Shown here piece by piece: positions 50,850 to 61,786 of a stretch of 64,000 nucleotides of DNA. Position numbers and translations under genes: made by a program. The DNA is from Phenylobacterium sp. (lineage in GTDB: Bacteria; Pseudomonadota; Alphaproteobacteria; Caulobacterales; Caulobacteraceae), in the NCBI RefSeq assembly GCF_004297125.1, contig NZ_SCVD01000003.1, forward strand, positions 41,671-105,670, read 5' to 3'. Position 1 is the stretch's first letter; the number at the start of each line of letters is the position of its first letter. A model generated the notes under the pieces. The model had not been told where the DNA came from. It saw only the letters and a list, made by a program, of their open reading frames with translations, and searched no databases.

Positions 50850-52433
50850 TCAGGCGCTGCGCAAGCGTGCTCGGGAAAGGTTAATGTCCTCATTGCGACC
50901 GTCTGAAGACCACCAGAAGGGTTTCATCCTGCGGAACGCTTTCAGGGCCTTGTTGGCCGTCGCGAGCACGACCTCCTCGTCGCCGGTGAGCCGGCCCACC
51001 TCCAGGCCCGCGGCGAAAGCCAGCTCGCCAGAGCGCCGCCCGACCGCGCGCATGGCGACGGCGCGGGCCACGGCCATGTCGTTGAGCTCGCCGAGCTGGT
51101 CCTGCAGCGCCTTCAGCGCCGCCACGAAGCGCTGGCGGCGCTTCGGGTGTTTCGGGAACGCCTCGCCGAAGAAGGCGGCCGCATAGCGCAGCTTCTTGGC
51201 CTGCTTGCGCAGGTCGTGCCGCCCCGCGGCGTCGATCTGCATGAACTTGCGCGAGCGATGGCGCAGCCGATGGTCGAGCCTGTCCAGGACCGGCGCGGCG
51301 AGCGCCACGGCCGGGCCCTCGCGCAAGGCCCGCTGCTCGTCGTTGGCGAGGCGCATCCAGCCGCCCACCTCGATCCATTCGCCCAGCGAGAGCAGCAGCG
51401 TCCGGAACCGTTCGGACCGCACGGCGGCGAGCGCACGCTCGTAGGCCTCGGCCTGGGCGATGCGCAGGGCGCGGAAGAATGCGGCGCGGCCGGGGCTTTC
51501 CTCGATCTCATCCGGCGTCGCGGCGCGCTGGAGGAACACGTCGATGTCGCGCGCCTCGGACAACTCGCCGGCCAGCCAGCGGGTCTCGGCGCGGGCGGTG
51601 TTGAGGCCTTCGGCGTCCAGCATTCCCTTGAAGACCGACAGCGCCGCCCGCAATCGGCGCAGGCCCACCCGCATCTGGTGCAGCACATCGGGATTGTGCG
51701 CCCGCTGCAGCAGTCGCGCGTTGCCGGCGATCTGGATCACGGCCTCGCGCGCGATTTGCTGGAAGGCCTCCGCACCGCTCGTCCCGGGTCCCACGACCGA
51801 GGCCTGGGCCCTGAGCGCCGCCACGCCGTCGTGGCCGGCGAGGCGATAGCCGCGCTCGGCCTTGCTTTCGAAGGCGAGGGTCAGGGCGGCTTTGGATTGC
51901 AGATCGCGCGCCAGGTCGAACAGGGCTTGCGGCGCGCCGGCCAGCAGCTCCAGCTCCATCTCGGCGATGGGGTCCTGGCGCTCGCCGGCGACGATCAGGC
52001 CGGTGTCGAACACCACCTCGATCCGCGTGCGGCCCTTCACCCAGACGTGGGTGCGCCGCTCGACCTCGACGGTGAAGGCGGCGGAAAGCGGCGCGTCGCC
52101 GATGGCGGCCCGCGCCGGCGTGCCGGCCAGGGCGGCGAGGTCCAGGTCGGGTCCGGGGACCTCCGTCTCCCATTCATCGCGCTCGAACAGTCCGCCGCCA
52201 GCGCGATGCTTCAGGGTCTGGATGTAGGTGTCGCCCTTGCGCCGGACCCGCAGGCTGAACCCGCCGTCGCGCAGAGCATGGCCAGCCGTGTCGAAATAGA
52301 CGGCGTGGAGCTGGGCGATCGAAGCCTTCGCGAGGGGAAAAACCTCCCCCTGCAGCGCCTCGACGGCGCCGACGCCAAGCTGGAACTTCAGTTCCAGCTC
52401 CGGGGCGGCCTTGGCCGGGTTCCGCGCGAGCAT
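50850..52433 (-). CDS. CYTH-CHAD domain protein, probable polyphosphate-associated
   Basis: A 527-residue protein. The N-terminal CYTH (triphosphate tunnel) domain carries the ExExK motif in ELELKFQLG, with further charged strand residues (RVRRKGDTYIQTLKHR, EMELELL). The C-terminal CHAD domain is helical with conserved histidines and basic residues (HQMRVGLRRLRAALSVFKG, DARGRHDLRKQAKKLRYAAAFF-type). CHAD domains bind polyphosphate granules; CYTH domains hydrolyse inorganic triphosphate. Position directly upstream of ppk and ppx supports a role in polyphosphate metabolism. The start at 52433 is chosen for the conserved CYTH N-terminus; the frame reaches 52475. Confidence 0.9.
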   Translation of the reverse strand: MLARNPAKAAPELELKFQLGVGAVEALQGEVFPLAKASIAQLHAVYFDTAGHALRDGGFSLRVRRKGDTYIQTLKHRAGGGLFERDEWETEVPGPDLDLAALAGTPARAAIGDAPLSAAFTVEVERRTHVWVKGRTRIEVVFDTGLIVAGERQDPIAEMELELLAGAPQALFDLARDLQSKAALTLAFESKAERGYRLAGHDGVAALRAQASVVGPGTSGAEAFQQIAREAVIQIAGNARLLQRAHNPDVLHQMRVGLRRLRAALSVFKGMLDAEGLNTARAETRWLAGELSEARDIDVFLQRAATPDEIEESPGRAAFFRALRIAQAEAYERALAAVRSERFRTLLLSLGEWIEVGGWMRLANDEQRALREGPAVALAAPVLDRLDHRLRHRSRKFMQIDAAGRHDLRKQAKKLRYAAAFFGEAFPKHPKRRQRFVAALKALQDQLGELNDMAVARAVAMRAVGRRSGELAFAAGLEVGRLTGDEEVVLATANKALKAFRRMKPFWWSSDGRNEDINLSRARLRSA

Positions 52434-52559
52434 TCGGCGGGTCTCGGAAACGTGGCCGACGCGCCACGCGGGCAACCACTGCAGGAAAACGAATCGTTTT
52501 GTCTATCGCGCAGCGAAAGATTTTTGCGATGCGGGCGAGACCGCCCCGCCGCCAGGCGT

Positions 52560-53204
52560 CTATTCGTCGAGTATCTGGCGGGCCAGGACCCGCGTCACGG
52601 GCCGGAATCCGGCGTCGCCAGCCTCGTCCAGCCGTCGCACGATCTCGGCGGCGTCGGGGATCGAGCGGCTCATGCGGGCCAGCAGGTAGGGATAGACTTC
52701 GGCCGGCGGCCGGATGTTCCGATCGCGGAAGAAGCGGCGGAGCACGCCTTCCAGCACCTCGTCGTCCGGCGGCCCGATCTCGGCCACCGGGAGGGCGTTC
52801 AGGCGCGAGCGCAGGTCGGGCAGGGCGGTGGGCCAGGTCGCCGGCAGGGTCCGGGCGGTCAGCAGCAGGCCTCCGCCGGGCCGCGCCGCCAGGTTGATCA
52901 GGTGGAACAATCCCTCGGTGGAAACGCCCCGGTCGGCGTCCTCCAGCAGCACGGGCCGGCCCGCCGCGGCGATCACGTCCGGCGTCTTGGGATCGAGGAT
53001 CAGGGCGCCGGCCGCCTCCGCCCAGGCCCGCGCGAGGTGGCTCTTGCCCGCGCCCTTGGGACCGACCAGCGCCAGGCAGCCGTCTCGCCACGCTGGCCAC
53101 GCCTGCACGGCGGCGACCGCGTCGGCGTTTGAGGGCCCGCGTGCGAAGTCGTCGAAGGAAGGCGGCCCTTCGCGCCCCAGGCTCAGCCGAAGCTGTCGCG
53201 CCAT
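52560..53204 (-). CDS. hdaA: DnaA-domain regulator of replication initiation (HdaA)
   Basis: A 214-residue AAA+ protein related to DnaA domain III. The extreme N-terminus ARQLRLSLG contains a QLxLxL beta-clamp binding motif, the hallmark of Hda. Walker A is GPKGAGKSHL and Walker B VLLEDAD; a sensor region SRLNALPVAEIGPPDDEVL follows. With the DNA polymerase clamp it stimulates ATP hydrolysis by DnaA and so prevents over-initiation. It lacks the DNA-binding domain IV of DnaA, as expected. Confidence 0.88.
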   Translation of the reverse strand: MARQLRLSLGREGPPSFDDFARGPSNADAVAAVQAWPAWRDGCLALVGPKGAGKSHLARAWAEAAGALILDPKTPDVIAAAGRPVLLEDADRGVSTEGLFHLINLAARPGGGLLLTARTLPATWPTALPDLRSRLNALPVAEIGPPDDEVLEGVLRRFFRDRNIRPPAEVYPYLLARMSRSIPDAAEIVRRLDEAGDAGFRPVTRVLARQILDE

Positions 53205-53290
53205 GGGTCTTGTCGGTCGGAGTAGGTCACGGCGCGAACTTAGGCCTGCGGACCGCCGAGCGCCACTGGCCGCGGCCCGTCGTCCCCAGA

Positions 53291-54058
53291 TCAGGCGCGG
53301 TTGTCCAGATCCTTCAGGTCTCGGGCCGAGGCGAGCGTCCACCCATCGGGCTTCAGGAGCTCGATCGGGCTGAAGCGGACCTTGTAGGCCATCTTCTCGG
53401 AGCCCCGGACCCAATAGCCGAGGTAGACGTAGGGCAGGCTGGTCAGGCCCGCCTGGATCACGTGGTCCAGGATGACGAAGGAGCCCAGGCTGCGCCGCGC
53501 CAGCGTCGGGTCGTAGAAGCTGTAGACCAGCGACAGGCCGTCGCTCATCAGGTCCACCAGCGCGCAGGCGATCAGGTCGCCGGGGCCGCCGTCCTTCGAA
53601 CGGACGCGGTACTCGATGATGTGGGTACGGACCGCGGTGTCCTCGACCATGGCCACGTAGTCGGGCCAGGTCATCTCGGCCATGCCGCCGTCGGCGTGCC
53701 GCGCCAGGAGGTAGCGGCGAAGCAGGTCGAATTGCTCCATGGTCGCCTCGGCCTCGACCAGATGGCGCTCCACGTCGTCGTTGCGCGACAGCACCTTCCG
53801 CTCCGAGCGCGAGAAGATGTAGTCCGCCGCCGGAATGCGCGCCGAGACGCAGGCCGAGCACGCCTCGCAGGCCGGGCGATAGGCGATGTTCTGCGACCGC
53901 CGGAAGCCCACTTGGGTGAGGCTGTCGTTGACCGAGGCCCCATCCGACAGCGGCAGGTGCGCGAAGACCTTCCGCTCGAAGCGCTCAGGCAGGTACGGAC
54001 ACGGCGACGGCGCGGTCAGGAAGAACCGGAGCTGTCGGGTCGGGAAGTGCTGCGTCAC
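53291..54058 (-). CDS. bpt: Aspartate/glutamate leucyltransferase (N-end rule)
   Basis: A 255-residue protein transferase of the ATE/Bpt family, which adds leucine from Leu-tRNA to proteins with N-terminal Asp or Glu so that ClpS-ClpAP degrades them. The N-terminal region has PCPYLPERFERKVF, then the conserved CEACSACVSARIP and a FSRSERKVLSRN segment. The C-terminal half has the GNAT-like core (YSFYDPTLARRSLGSFVILDHI-type, YLGYWVRGSEKMAYK). It is monocistronic between hdaA and motB. Confidence 0.95.
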   Translation of the reverse strand: MTQHFPTRQLRFFLTAPSPCPYLPERFERKVFAHLPLSDGASVNDSLTQVGFRRSQNIAYRPACEACSACVSARIPAADYIFSRSERKVLSRNDDVERHLVEAEATMEQFDLLRRYLLARHADGGMAEMTWPDYVAMVEDTAVRTHIIEYRVRSKDGGPGDLIACALVDLMSDGLSLVYSFYDPTLARRSLGSFVILDHVIQAGLTSLPYVYLGYWVRGSEKMAYKVRFSPIELLKPDGWTLASARDLKDLDNRA

Positions 54059-54133
54059 GGACCGGATGTCGCTTTCGAAACAAAACGCCTGATCGGATTA
54101 GGCGTCATGCTGCGGCTCCGCGCAAGGATTGTC

Positions 54134-55039
54134 CTACAGGCCCGGGTTCGGCGGCAGCACAGGCGCCTCGCGCAGCAACACGATGGCGATGCGCCGGTTG
54201 CCCGGCAGCATCGGGTCGTCGGGGTAGAGCGGCTCGGAGCTGGCCTTGCCCGACACCTGGTAGATCCGGTCGGCGTCCACGCCGGCGGCCTGCAGCACCA
54301 CCCGCGACGCATCGGCCCGGGCCGCCGAGAGCTGCCAGTCCGTGGCCGGCTTGACGCCGCCGGTGCTGGCGCTGGTGTGGCCGTAGAGGCTGATCCGGTT
54401 CGGAAGCTGGTTGACGATCTTCGAGATCGCCCGCAGCAGCAGCTTGGCGCGGTCGTTCGGCTGGGCGGAGCCCTGGTTGAACATCGAGCGGCCTTCCTGG
54501 TCCACGAGCTGGATGCGCAGGCCTTCGGGCGTCTGGTCGATGATGATGTTCTTGGACAGCTCGGCCAGCTCCGGCATCGACTGCAGGGCCTGGCGCAGCG
54601 ATTGCGCCGCCGACGCGAAGACCGCGGCCTCCGCCTCGGCGTCCGCCTGCTGCCGCGCCGCCGCGGCGACCTCCTCGGGAGTCTGCGGCTTGCTGCCGTC
54701 CTTCGAGTCGCCGTCGTTGGGGTGCTCGGACGACGGGGCGAGCTCCTCGATCACGTCGCTGGAGCCCGCGCTCTTGGAACCATCGCGACCCAAGGCCGCG
54801 CCGCCCAGGATGCCGCCGGCGCCGGAGGTCGTTTCCGATACGCTGGCCGGGGCGAAATAGTCGGCGATGCCGCGCTTCTGCTCCGGCGATGTGGTGTTAA
54901 TCAGCCACATCAGCAGGAAGAAGGCCATCATGGCGGTCACGAAGTCCGCGTAGGCGACCTTCCACGCGCCGCCGTGGTGTCCGCCACCGACGACCTTCTT
55001 GACCTTCTTGATTACGATCGGCTGCTCGCCCACCGCCAT
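54134..55039 (-). CDS. motB: Flagellar motor stator protein MotB
   Basis: A 301-residue stator subunit. A basic N-terminus (VIKKVKKVVGGGHHGG) precedes the single membrane helix, in which Asp32 of AYADFVTAMMAFFLLMW is the proton-carrying residue. A long linker follows, then the OmpA-like peptidoglycan-binding domain (SLYGHTSASTGG, NRRIAIVLLRE). It shows swimming motility is encoded. motA is not adjacent. Confidence 0.95.
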   Translation of the reverse strand: MAVGEQPIVIKKVKKVVGGGHHGGAWKVAYADFVTAMMAFFLLMWLINTTSPEQKRGIADYFAPASVSETTSGAGGILGGAALGRDGSKSAGSSDVIEELAPSSEHPNDGDSKDGSKPQTPEEVAAAARQQADAEAEAAVFASAAQSLRQALQSMPELAELSKNIIIDQTPEGLRIQLVDQEGRSMFNQGSAQPNDRAKLLLRAISKIVNQLPNRISLYGHTSASTGGVKPATDWQLSAARADASRVVLQAAGVDADRIYQVSGKASSEPLYPDDPMLPGNRRIAIVLLREAPVLPPNPGL

Positions 55040-55124
55040 GGTTCACCCGGCTTAACGCTGATTCCCGAGCAAAGTGCGGGGACCGCGTTAAGATGACGTT
55101 TCAGAGGAAGCGTTGGGGGCGTCT

Positions 55125-55627
55125 GTGACGGTGCTGGAGACGGAGAGGCTGGCCCTGCGCGAGGTCGAGGAGGCCGACGCGCCGTTCGTGCTGGAGCTGC
55201 TGAACTCGCCGGGTTTCCTGGAGAACATCGGCGACCGCGGCGTGCGCACCGAGGACGAGGCCCGCGTCTATATCGTCGAGCGGATCATCGGCAGCTACCG
55301 CGAGCACGGCTTCGGCATGTGGCTGACCGTGCAGAAGCTCGACAACACCGCCGTCGGCCTGGCCGGCCTGGTGCGGCGCGAGGGGCTCGACATGCCGGAT
55401 GTGGGCTATGCGTTCGCGCAGCGCGCCTGGGGCCAGGGCTACGCCCAGGAGGCCGCCGCCGCCGTGCTGGCCCACGCGCGGGAGGCGCTGGGCATTCCGA
55501 AGCTGGCGGCGATCACCACCCTGGAGAATTTCGCCTCGATGGCGGTCTTGAGGAAGGTCGGCTTCACCTACCAGGGCACGATCCAGCTCCCGGGCGTCGA
55601 CCGCGAGAGCACCCACTTCACCGCCCC

Positions 55628-55631
<4 letters not shown>
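55125..55631 (+). CDS. GNAT N-acetyltransferase, RimJ/RimL-like
   Basis: A 168-residue GNAT protein beginning with the typical LETERLALREVEEADAPFVLELL. The acetyl-CoA loop is near QRAWGQGYAQEAAAAVLAHA, followed by NFASMAVLRKVGF, the standard RimJ/RimL ending. GTG at 55125 is preferred because it gives the usual MTVLETERL start; TTG at 55113 is an alternative. The stop overlaps the start of the hydrolase gene. The acceptor could be a protein N-terminus or a small amine. Confidence 0.88.
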
Positions 55632-56497
<866 letters not shown>

Positions 56498-56902
56498 GGG
56501 CCGGCAGGATCTGGCCCGCCAGCAGCGGCGCGATCGGGAGGTCGGGCGGCGCGGCCGGGTCGATCCAGAGCAATTCCTCGATCTCGGCCTGGATCGTGAC
56601 CTCGCCTTCGATCTCGACCAGATAGGCGTGAGAGCGGACCGTCGCGCCGGCTTCGTTCGCCGCCGCGGCTTCAAAGCGCCCGAGCGGTCCGGCCGAAAGC
56701 AGCCGCACCCCCAGTTCCTCGCGCAGTTCGCGGGCGAGCGCGGTCAAGTCGTCCTCCCCGGGCTCGCGCTTGCCGCCGGGCAGCATGAAGCGCTGGGTCC
56801 CGTGCTTGCGGACCGTGAGCAGCCTTCCCGCGGCGTCACGGATGACAGCGCCCACCACCTCGACGATCATGCTCCGGAGACCTTCCACAGAGAGGCGACA
56901 CC

Positions 56903-57781
56903 ATGGGGCGGGCGACGCGCGAGCTGATCGGCGGAATCTACTTCGGCGAAGGGCCGCGCTGGCGTGACGGGCGGCTGTGGTTCAGCGACTTCTACGCCCA
57001 TGCGGTCAAGTCCGTGTCCCTGGCCGGCGACCTGCGCACCGAGGTCGAGATCGACGATCGGCCCTCGGGGCTGGGGTGGATGCCCGACGGCTCCATGTTG
57101 ATCGTCTCCATGACGAAGCGCCAGCTCCTGCGCCGACGGCCGGGCGGGCAGATCGCCGTCCATGCAGAGCTCGGCCACATCGCGGGCTTCCACTGCAACG
57201 ACATGGTGGTCGATTCCATTGGCGGGGCCTATGTCGGCAACTTCGGCTTCGACCTGGACGCGGAGATCGGCGTGCGGGGCGTCGAGAGCGTCCTGGCCGA
57301 GCATCCCACCGCGAGACTGGCCTATGTGGCGCCGGACGGCGCCGCCAGCGTGGCGGCCGAGGACATGCACTTTCCGAACGGTTCGGTGATCACGCCGGAC
57401 GGCCGGACGTTGATCGTGGGCGAGACCCTTGCCGGGGCGCTGACCGCCTTCGACATCGGCGCGGGCGGGGCGCTGTCCAACCGCCGCTTGTGGGCCTCGT
57501 GCCTGCCTGTGGTTCCCGATGGCATTTGCCTCGATGTCGAGGGGGCGATCTGGGTGGCCAACCCTATCGCGCCACAATGCGTGCGCATCGCCCAGGGCGG
57601 CGAGGTGCTGGAGGTGATCGACACCGGCCAACCCTGCTACGCGTGCATGCTGGGCGGGGACGACGGGAAGACACTGTTCATGCTGACCGCCGCCAGTTCG
57701 GACCACGAGGCCGCGGCCAAGGCGCAGACCGGCAAGATCGTGGTCGCGGACGTCGACAGCCCGCGCGCGGGCCGGCCCTAG
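56903..57781 (+). CDS. SMP-30/gluconolactonase/LRE family protein
   Basis: A 292-residue six-bladed propeller. The metal-binding glutamate is in YFGEGPRW, the asparagine and aspartate ligands are near HCNDMVVDSIGGAYVGNFGF, and a further aspartate is in PDGICLDVEGAIWVAN. Members are lactonases acting on sugar or other lactones. It is divergent from the Nudix gene and overlaps hemB convergently by four bases. Confidence 0.9.
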   Translation: MGRATRELIGGIYFGEGPRWRDGRLWFSDFYAHAVKSVSLAGDLRTEVEIDDRPSGLGWMPDGSMLIVSMTKRQLLRRRPGGQIAVHAELGHIAGFHCNDMVVDSIGGAYVGNFGFDLDAEIGVRGVESVLAEHPTARLAYVAPDGAASVAAEDMHFPNGSVITPDGRTLIVGETLAGALTAFDIGAGGALSNRRLWASCLPVVPDGICLDVEGAIWVANPIAPQCVRIAQGGEVLEVIDTGQPCYACMLGGDDGKTLFMLTAASSDHEAAAKAQTGKIVVADVDSPRAGRP

Positions 57782-58794
57782 GCCCCAAGCATCCGCGCCG
57801 CGCGCGGCGCGAAATAGGTGATGACCCCCGCCGCGCCGGCGCGCTTGAAGCCGCCTAGGCTCTCCAGGATGGCGCGCTCCTCGTCCAGCCAGCCGTTCTG
57901 GGCGGCGGCCATCAGCATGGCGTACTCGCCCGAGACCTGGAACGCGTAGGTCGGCATCGCGAAGGCGTCGACCACCTGGCGGACGATGTCGAGGTACGGC
58001 ATCCCCGGCTTCACCATCACCATGTCGGCGCCCTCGGCGATGTCGAGGGCCACCTCACGCAGCGCTTCCGCGTGGTTGGCCGAGTCCATCTGGTAGGTCT
58101 TCTTATCGCCGGGATTGTCCACCGAGCCGGTCCCGAGCTTCCCGGAACCGATGGCCTCGCGATACGGACCGTAGAAGGCCGAGGCGTACTTGGCCGCGTA
58201 AGACATGATCATCACGTCCTGCAGGCCTTCGGCCTCCAGCGCCGTCCGGATCGCTCCGCAGCGGCCGTCCATCATGTCGGACGGCGCCAGGATATCGCAG
58301 CCGGCCTTCGCCTGCATGAGCGCCTGGGCGACCAGCGTCTCAACGGTGGCGTCGTTGACGATCCGGCCGTTCTCCAGCAGCCCGTCGTGGCCGTGGTCGG
58401 TAAAGGGGTCGAGCGCCACGTCGCACATGATCCCGACCTCGGGGGCGGCGTCCTTCATGGCCTTCACGGCCGTGGCGACCAGCCCGTTCGGGTCGTGGGC
58501 CAGCTTGCCGGTGGCGTCCTTCTTGGCGCCGTCGATGTGGGGGAAGACCGCGATGGCCGGGATGCCCAGCGTACGGGCCTCCCTCGCGGCGGCGGCGGCG
58601 TCCTTCACCGACAGGCGGCTGACGCCCGGCATCGAGCCCACCGGGAGCGTCCCCTCGCCCTCATGCACAACCATCGACCAGATCAGGTCGTTCGGGGTCA
58701 GCACGGTCTCGCGGACCATCCGGCGGATCCAATCGGCCTGGCGCAGGCGGCGCAGGCGCAGGGCGGGGTAGGCGGCGAGGGGCGCTTTCGTCAT
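57778..58794 (-). CDS. hemB: Delta-aminolevulinic acid dehydratase (porphobilinogen synthase)
   Basis: A 338-residue HemB, which condenses two 5-aminolevulinate molecules to porphobilinogen. Active-site lysines lie in MSYAAKYASAFYGPYREA and MVKPGMPYLDI. The cysteine-rich zinc segment of other HemBs is replaced by an acidic one (CDVALDPFTDHGHDG), typical of magnesium-dependent alphaproteobacterial enzymes. Its substrate is supplied by the hemA product encoded at the right edge of the window. Confidence 0.96.
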   Translation of the reverse strand: MTKAPLAAYPALRLRRLRQADWIRRMVRETVLTPNDLIWSMVVHEGEGTLPVGSMPGVSRLSVKDAAAAAREARTLGIPAIAVFPHIDGAKKDATGKLAHDPNGLVATAVKAMKDAAPEVGIMCDVALDPFTDHGHDGLLENGRIVNDATVETLVAQALMQAKAGCDILAPSDMMDGRCGAIRTALEAEGLQDVMIMSYAAKYASAFYGPYREAIGSGKLGTGSVDNPGDKKTYQMDSANHAEALREVALDIAEGADMVMVKPGMPYLDIVRQVVDAFAMPTYAFQVSGEYAMLMAAAQNGWLDEERAILESLGGFKRAGAAGVITYFAPRAARMLGA

Positions 58795-58835
58795 GGCCGC
58801 GCGTTTGCACCCGCGGGGCCCTGGCGCGCAAGGGC

Positions 58836-59450
58836 CTAGCAGCGATGAAAGACGTGGCAGGCGATGCCGGGATAGCCGGCCCCGCCCGGCAGCTCGCGAT
58901 AGCGCTTCACTGCCTCGTTGTGCCGCCCTTCGCGGGCGAACTCCCCCGTTCCCTTCTGCGGATCATAGGCGCGGGTGACGGCGTTCGCGACGTCGTCCTC
59001 CCGCCGACAGGCCTTGGATTCGCGCTTCGGGTCCTTGAGCGGGTCGCAGCGGGCGAGGATCCGCTGCTGCGGCCGGGGCCACTTGCCGTCGGCGAAGACC
59101 GGACCGTTGAGGTCGACCGCCCAGCGCGGATCGATCCCTGCGCCGCCGCCCGCCACGGGCGCAGCGGACGGCGAAGCGATGCGGCCCTCAACCGCGGTAT
59201 CGGGCGGCGCCGGCGTTGAGCGCCCCGCCGAAGCCGTCGGCGCGTTCGCGGGCGTTGCCTGGGGGGCAGGGCGGAGGCGCACGATCTCTACGTTCACCGT
59301 CGGCGCCTCGGCTAGCGGCTGTTCCGCGGCGCGCTTCAGGCCGAACCACCCCAGCACCATGACGTGGGCCAACGCCGACAGCGCCAGCGCGAGGGACCGA
59401 CTTCGGCGGCCAGCGATGCGTGGCGATGCCACGCGTGTCCGGCCGATCAT
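58836..59450 (-). CDS. Membrane-anchored hypothetical protein, TonB-like N-terminus
   Basis: A 204-residue protein with one N-terminal membrane helix ([19 protein letters not shown]) followed by a proline/alanine-rich linker ([15 protein letters not shown]), as in TonB-type energy transducers. The C-terminal half is a cysteine-containing periplasmic domain ([20 protein letters not shown]) that does not resemble the TonB box-binding fold. GGAGGACGACGGG precedes the ATG at 59450. The family is not recognised. Confidence 0.75.
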   Translation of the reverse strand: MIGRTRVASPRIAGRRSRSLALALSALAHVMVLGWFGLKRAAEQPLAEAPTVNVEIVRLRPAPQATPANAPTASAGRSTPAPPDTAVEGRIASPSAAPVAGGGAGIDPRWAVDLNGPVFADGKWPRPQQRILARCDPLKDPKRESKACRREDDVANAVTRAYDPQKGTGEFAREGRHNEAVKRYRELPGGAGYPGIACHVFHRC

Positions 59451-59560
59451 CCCGTCGTCCTCCCGACGGCAGCCAAGCTGCGAAAAGCGACGGGGATGTG
59501 GCGGGCGACTTCCGCAGCGGACGATTGACACCCCGCACACGGCGCGCGACTCCGCACGCC

Positions 59561-60700
59561 ATGGATTTCAACCTCACCGAGGACCAGAGGGCCATCGAGG
59601 ACGCCGCGCGCGCCTTCGCCGCCGCCGAGCTGGCCCCCCATTCCGCCCGCTGGGACGAGGAGAAGCACTTTCCCGTCGACGTGCTTAGGAAGGCCGCCGA
59701 GTTGGGATTCGCAGGCCTCTACGTCCGCGAGGACGTAGGCGGCTCGGCGCTCAGCCGCCTGGACGCCTCGACCGTCTTCGAGCAGCTCTCTTACGGCGAC
59801 GTGTCGACCGCGGCCTTCATCTCGATCCACAACATGGCGTCGTGGATGATCGACCGGTTCGGGTCCGAGGACCTGCGCCGCCGCTACCTGCCCAGGCTCA
59901 CCACCATGGAGCTGATCGCGTCCTACGCCCTGACCGAGCCGGGCTCCGGCTCCGACGCGGCGGCCATGAAGACCACGGCGGTGAAGGACGGCGACGGCTA
60001 TGTCCTGAACGGCTCCAAGGCCTTCATCTCCGGCGCCGGAACCTCCGACGTCTATGTGGTGATGGCGCGGACGGGGGGGCAGGGCGCCAAGGGCGTGTCG
60101 GCCTTCGTGGTCGAGAAGGACGAGCCCGGCCTGTCGTTCGGCGCCCAGGAGCGGAAGATGGGCTGGAACTCCCAGCCCACCGCCCAGGTGAACTTCGACG
60201 ACTGCCGCGTGCCCGAAGCCAACCGGATCGGCGAGGAGGGCGAGGGCTTCAAGTTCGCCATGGCCGGCCTGGACGGCGGGCGGATCAACATCGCGTCGTG
60301 CTCGCTGGGCGGGGCCGGCCTCGCGCTGGACACCGCCAAGGCCTACCTTGAGACCCGCAAGCAGTTCGGCCAGGCGCTGAAGGAATTCCAGGGCCTGCAA
60401 TGGCGGCTGGCGGACATGGCCACGCAGCTGGACGCCGCCCGCCTGATGGTGCGCCGCGCCGCCCATGCCCTGGACCAGAAGAATCCCAAGGCCACCCAGT
60501 ACTGCGCCATGGCCAAGCGCTTCGCTACCGACGCCGGCTTCGAGGTGGCCAACCAGGCGCTGCAGCTGCACGGCGGCTACGGCTACCTGCGCGACTATCC
60601 GCTGGAGCGGATCGTGCGCGACCTGCGGGTCCACCAGATCCTCGAAGGCACCAACGAGATCATGCGGGTCATCACCGCGCGGGAGCTGTTCCGGGCATGA
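59561..60700 (+). CDS. Acyl-CoA dehydrogenase, probable isobutyryl-CoA dehydrogenase
   Basis: A 379-residue acyl-CoA dehydrogenase. FAD motif [14 protein letters not shown], substrate-loop [10 protein letters not shown], and the C-terminal catalytic glutamate in [11 protein letters not shown] are all present. It resembles ACAD8/isobutyryl-CoA dehydrogenase, and its neighbours, 3-hydroxyisobutyryl-CoA hydrolase and 3-hydroxyisobutyrate dehydrogenase, are the following steps of valine degradation. Its stop overlaps the next start by four bases. Confidence 0.9.
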   Translation: MDFNLTEDQRAIEDAARAFAAAELAPHSARWDEEKHFPVDVLRKAAELGFAGLYVREDVGGSALSRLDASTVFEQLSYGDVSTAAFISIHNMASWMIDRFGSEDLRRRYLPRLTTMELIASYALTEPGSGSDAAAMKTTAVKDGDGYVLNGSKAFISGAGTSDVYVVMARTGGQGAKGVSAFVVEKDEPGLSFGAQERKMGWNSQPTAQVNFDDCRVPEANRIGEEGEGFKFAMAGLDGGRINIASCSLGGAGLALDTAKAYLETRKQFGQALKEFQGLQWRLADMATQLDAARLMVRRAAHALDQKNPKATQYCAMAKRFATDAGFEVANQALQLHGGYGYLRDYPLERIVRDLRVHQILEGTNEIMRVITARELFRA

Positions 60701-61746
60701 GCGAACCAGAAGTCCTTTGTCGCATCGAGGGCAGGGTCGGGCGGATCACGCTCAACCGGCCGCAGGCGATCCACGCGCTGACCACCAACATGATCGCCCT
60801 GATCACCGACGCCTTGCTGGCCTGGCGGGACGACCCAGCCGTGGAGCTGGTGTTGATCGACCATTCGGGCGAGCGCGGGTTCTGCGCGGGCGGCGATATC
60901 CGGATGCTGGCGGAGAGCGGGGCCGGGGACGGGAGCAAGGCCCGCGAGTTCTTCTTCAACGAGTACCGGCTGAACGATCTGATATTCAGATATGCCAAGC
61001 CGCGGGTGGCGATCATGGACGGGATCACCATGGGCGGCGGCGTGGGCCTGTCGCGGCCCTGCCGGTTCCGGGTGGCGACCGAGCGGACCACCTTCGCCAT
61101 GCCGGAGACCGGGATCGGCCTGTTCCCGGACGTGGGCGGCGGCTGGTACCTGCCGCGCATGCCCGACCACATCGGCCTGTGGCTGGCCCTGACCGGCGCG
61201 CGGATCAAGGCGGCGGACTGCGAACTGCTGCAGATCGCGACGGACTATGTGGAGAGCGCCCGCATTCCGGAGCTGAAGGCCGCGATCGTCGCCAATCCCG
61301 AGCGGACCGAGGCGCTGCTGACCGAGTTCGAAGGCGATGCGGGCCGCCCGACCATCGCCCAGCATCAGGACGAGATTGCCCGCCTGTTCGCCCAGCCCAG
61401 CGTCGAGGCGATCGTCGCGGCCCTCGAGGCGGCCGACACCGACTGGGCCCGCGAGCAGCTCGCCATCCTGGCCACCAAGTCGCCGCAGACGCTGAAGGTG
61501 GCCTTCCGCCAGCTCCAGCTTGGCGGCAAGGCCAGGGACTTCGCCGAAAACATGACCATGGAGTACCGGATCGGCGCCCGGGTCGTTCAGCGCCACGACT
61601 TCCTGGAGGGCGTCCGCGCGGTGATCGTGGAGAAGGACAACGCCCCCAAATGGAACCCGCCGACGCCGTCCGCGGTGGATGATGCGACGCTGGACGCCAT
61701 TTTCGCCCCTCTCCCTTCCGATCAGGAGTGGTCGCCTCTACCTTGA
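60697..61746 (+). CDS. 3-Hydroxyisobutyryl-CoA hydrolase (crotonase family)
   Basis: A 349-residue crotonase-fold hydrolase. Oxyanion segments are [13 protein letters not shown] and [13 protein letters not shown], followed by [19 protein letters not shown], which distinguishes HIBYL-CoA hydrolases from hydratases. The long C-terminal part ([15 protein letters not shown] ending, here [12 protein letters not shown]) is also typical. It releases free 3-hydroxyisobutyrate from its CoA ester in valine catabolism. Coupled to the dehydrogenase gene before it. Confidence 0.93.
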   Translation: MSEPEVLCRIEGRVGRITLNRPQAIHALTTNMIALITDALLAWRDDPAVELVLIDHSGERGFCAGGDIRMLAESGAGDGSKAREFFFNEYRLNDLIFRYAKPRVAIMDGITMGGGVGLSRPCRFRVATERTTFAMPETGIGLFPDVGGGWYLPRMPDHIGLWLALTGARIKAADCELLQIATDYVESARIPELKAAIVANPERTEALLTEFEGDAGRPTIAQHQDEIARLFAQPSVEAIVAALEAADTDWAREQLAILATKSPQTLKVAFRQLQLGGKARDFAENMTMEYRIGARVVQRHDFLEGVRAVIVEKDNAPKWNPPTPSAVDDATLDAIFAPLPSDQEWSPLP

Positions 61747-61786
61747 CCGCAGGGCGGCGAAGATCTGCCGCGGGAGGAACATCGAC

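Noticed and set aside
48834..50906. 690-residue plus-strand frame
   Set aside because: Antisense shadow of ppk1, which has its full set of motifs.
53129..55096. 655-residue plus-strand frame
   Set aside because: Antisense to bpt and motB; made of Arg/His/Gly-rich sequence typical of shadows in GC-rich DNA.
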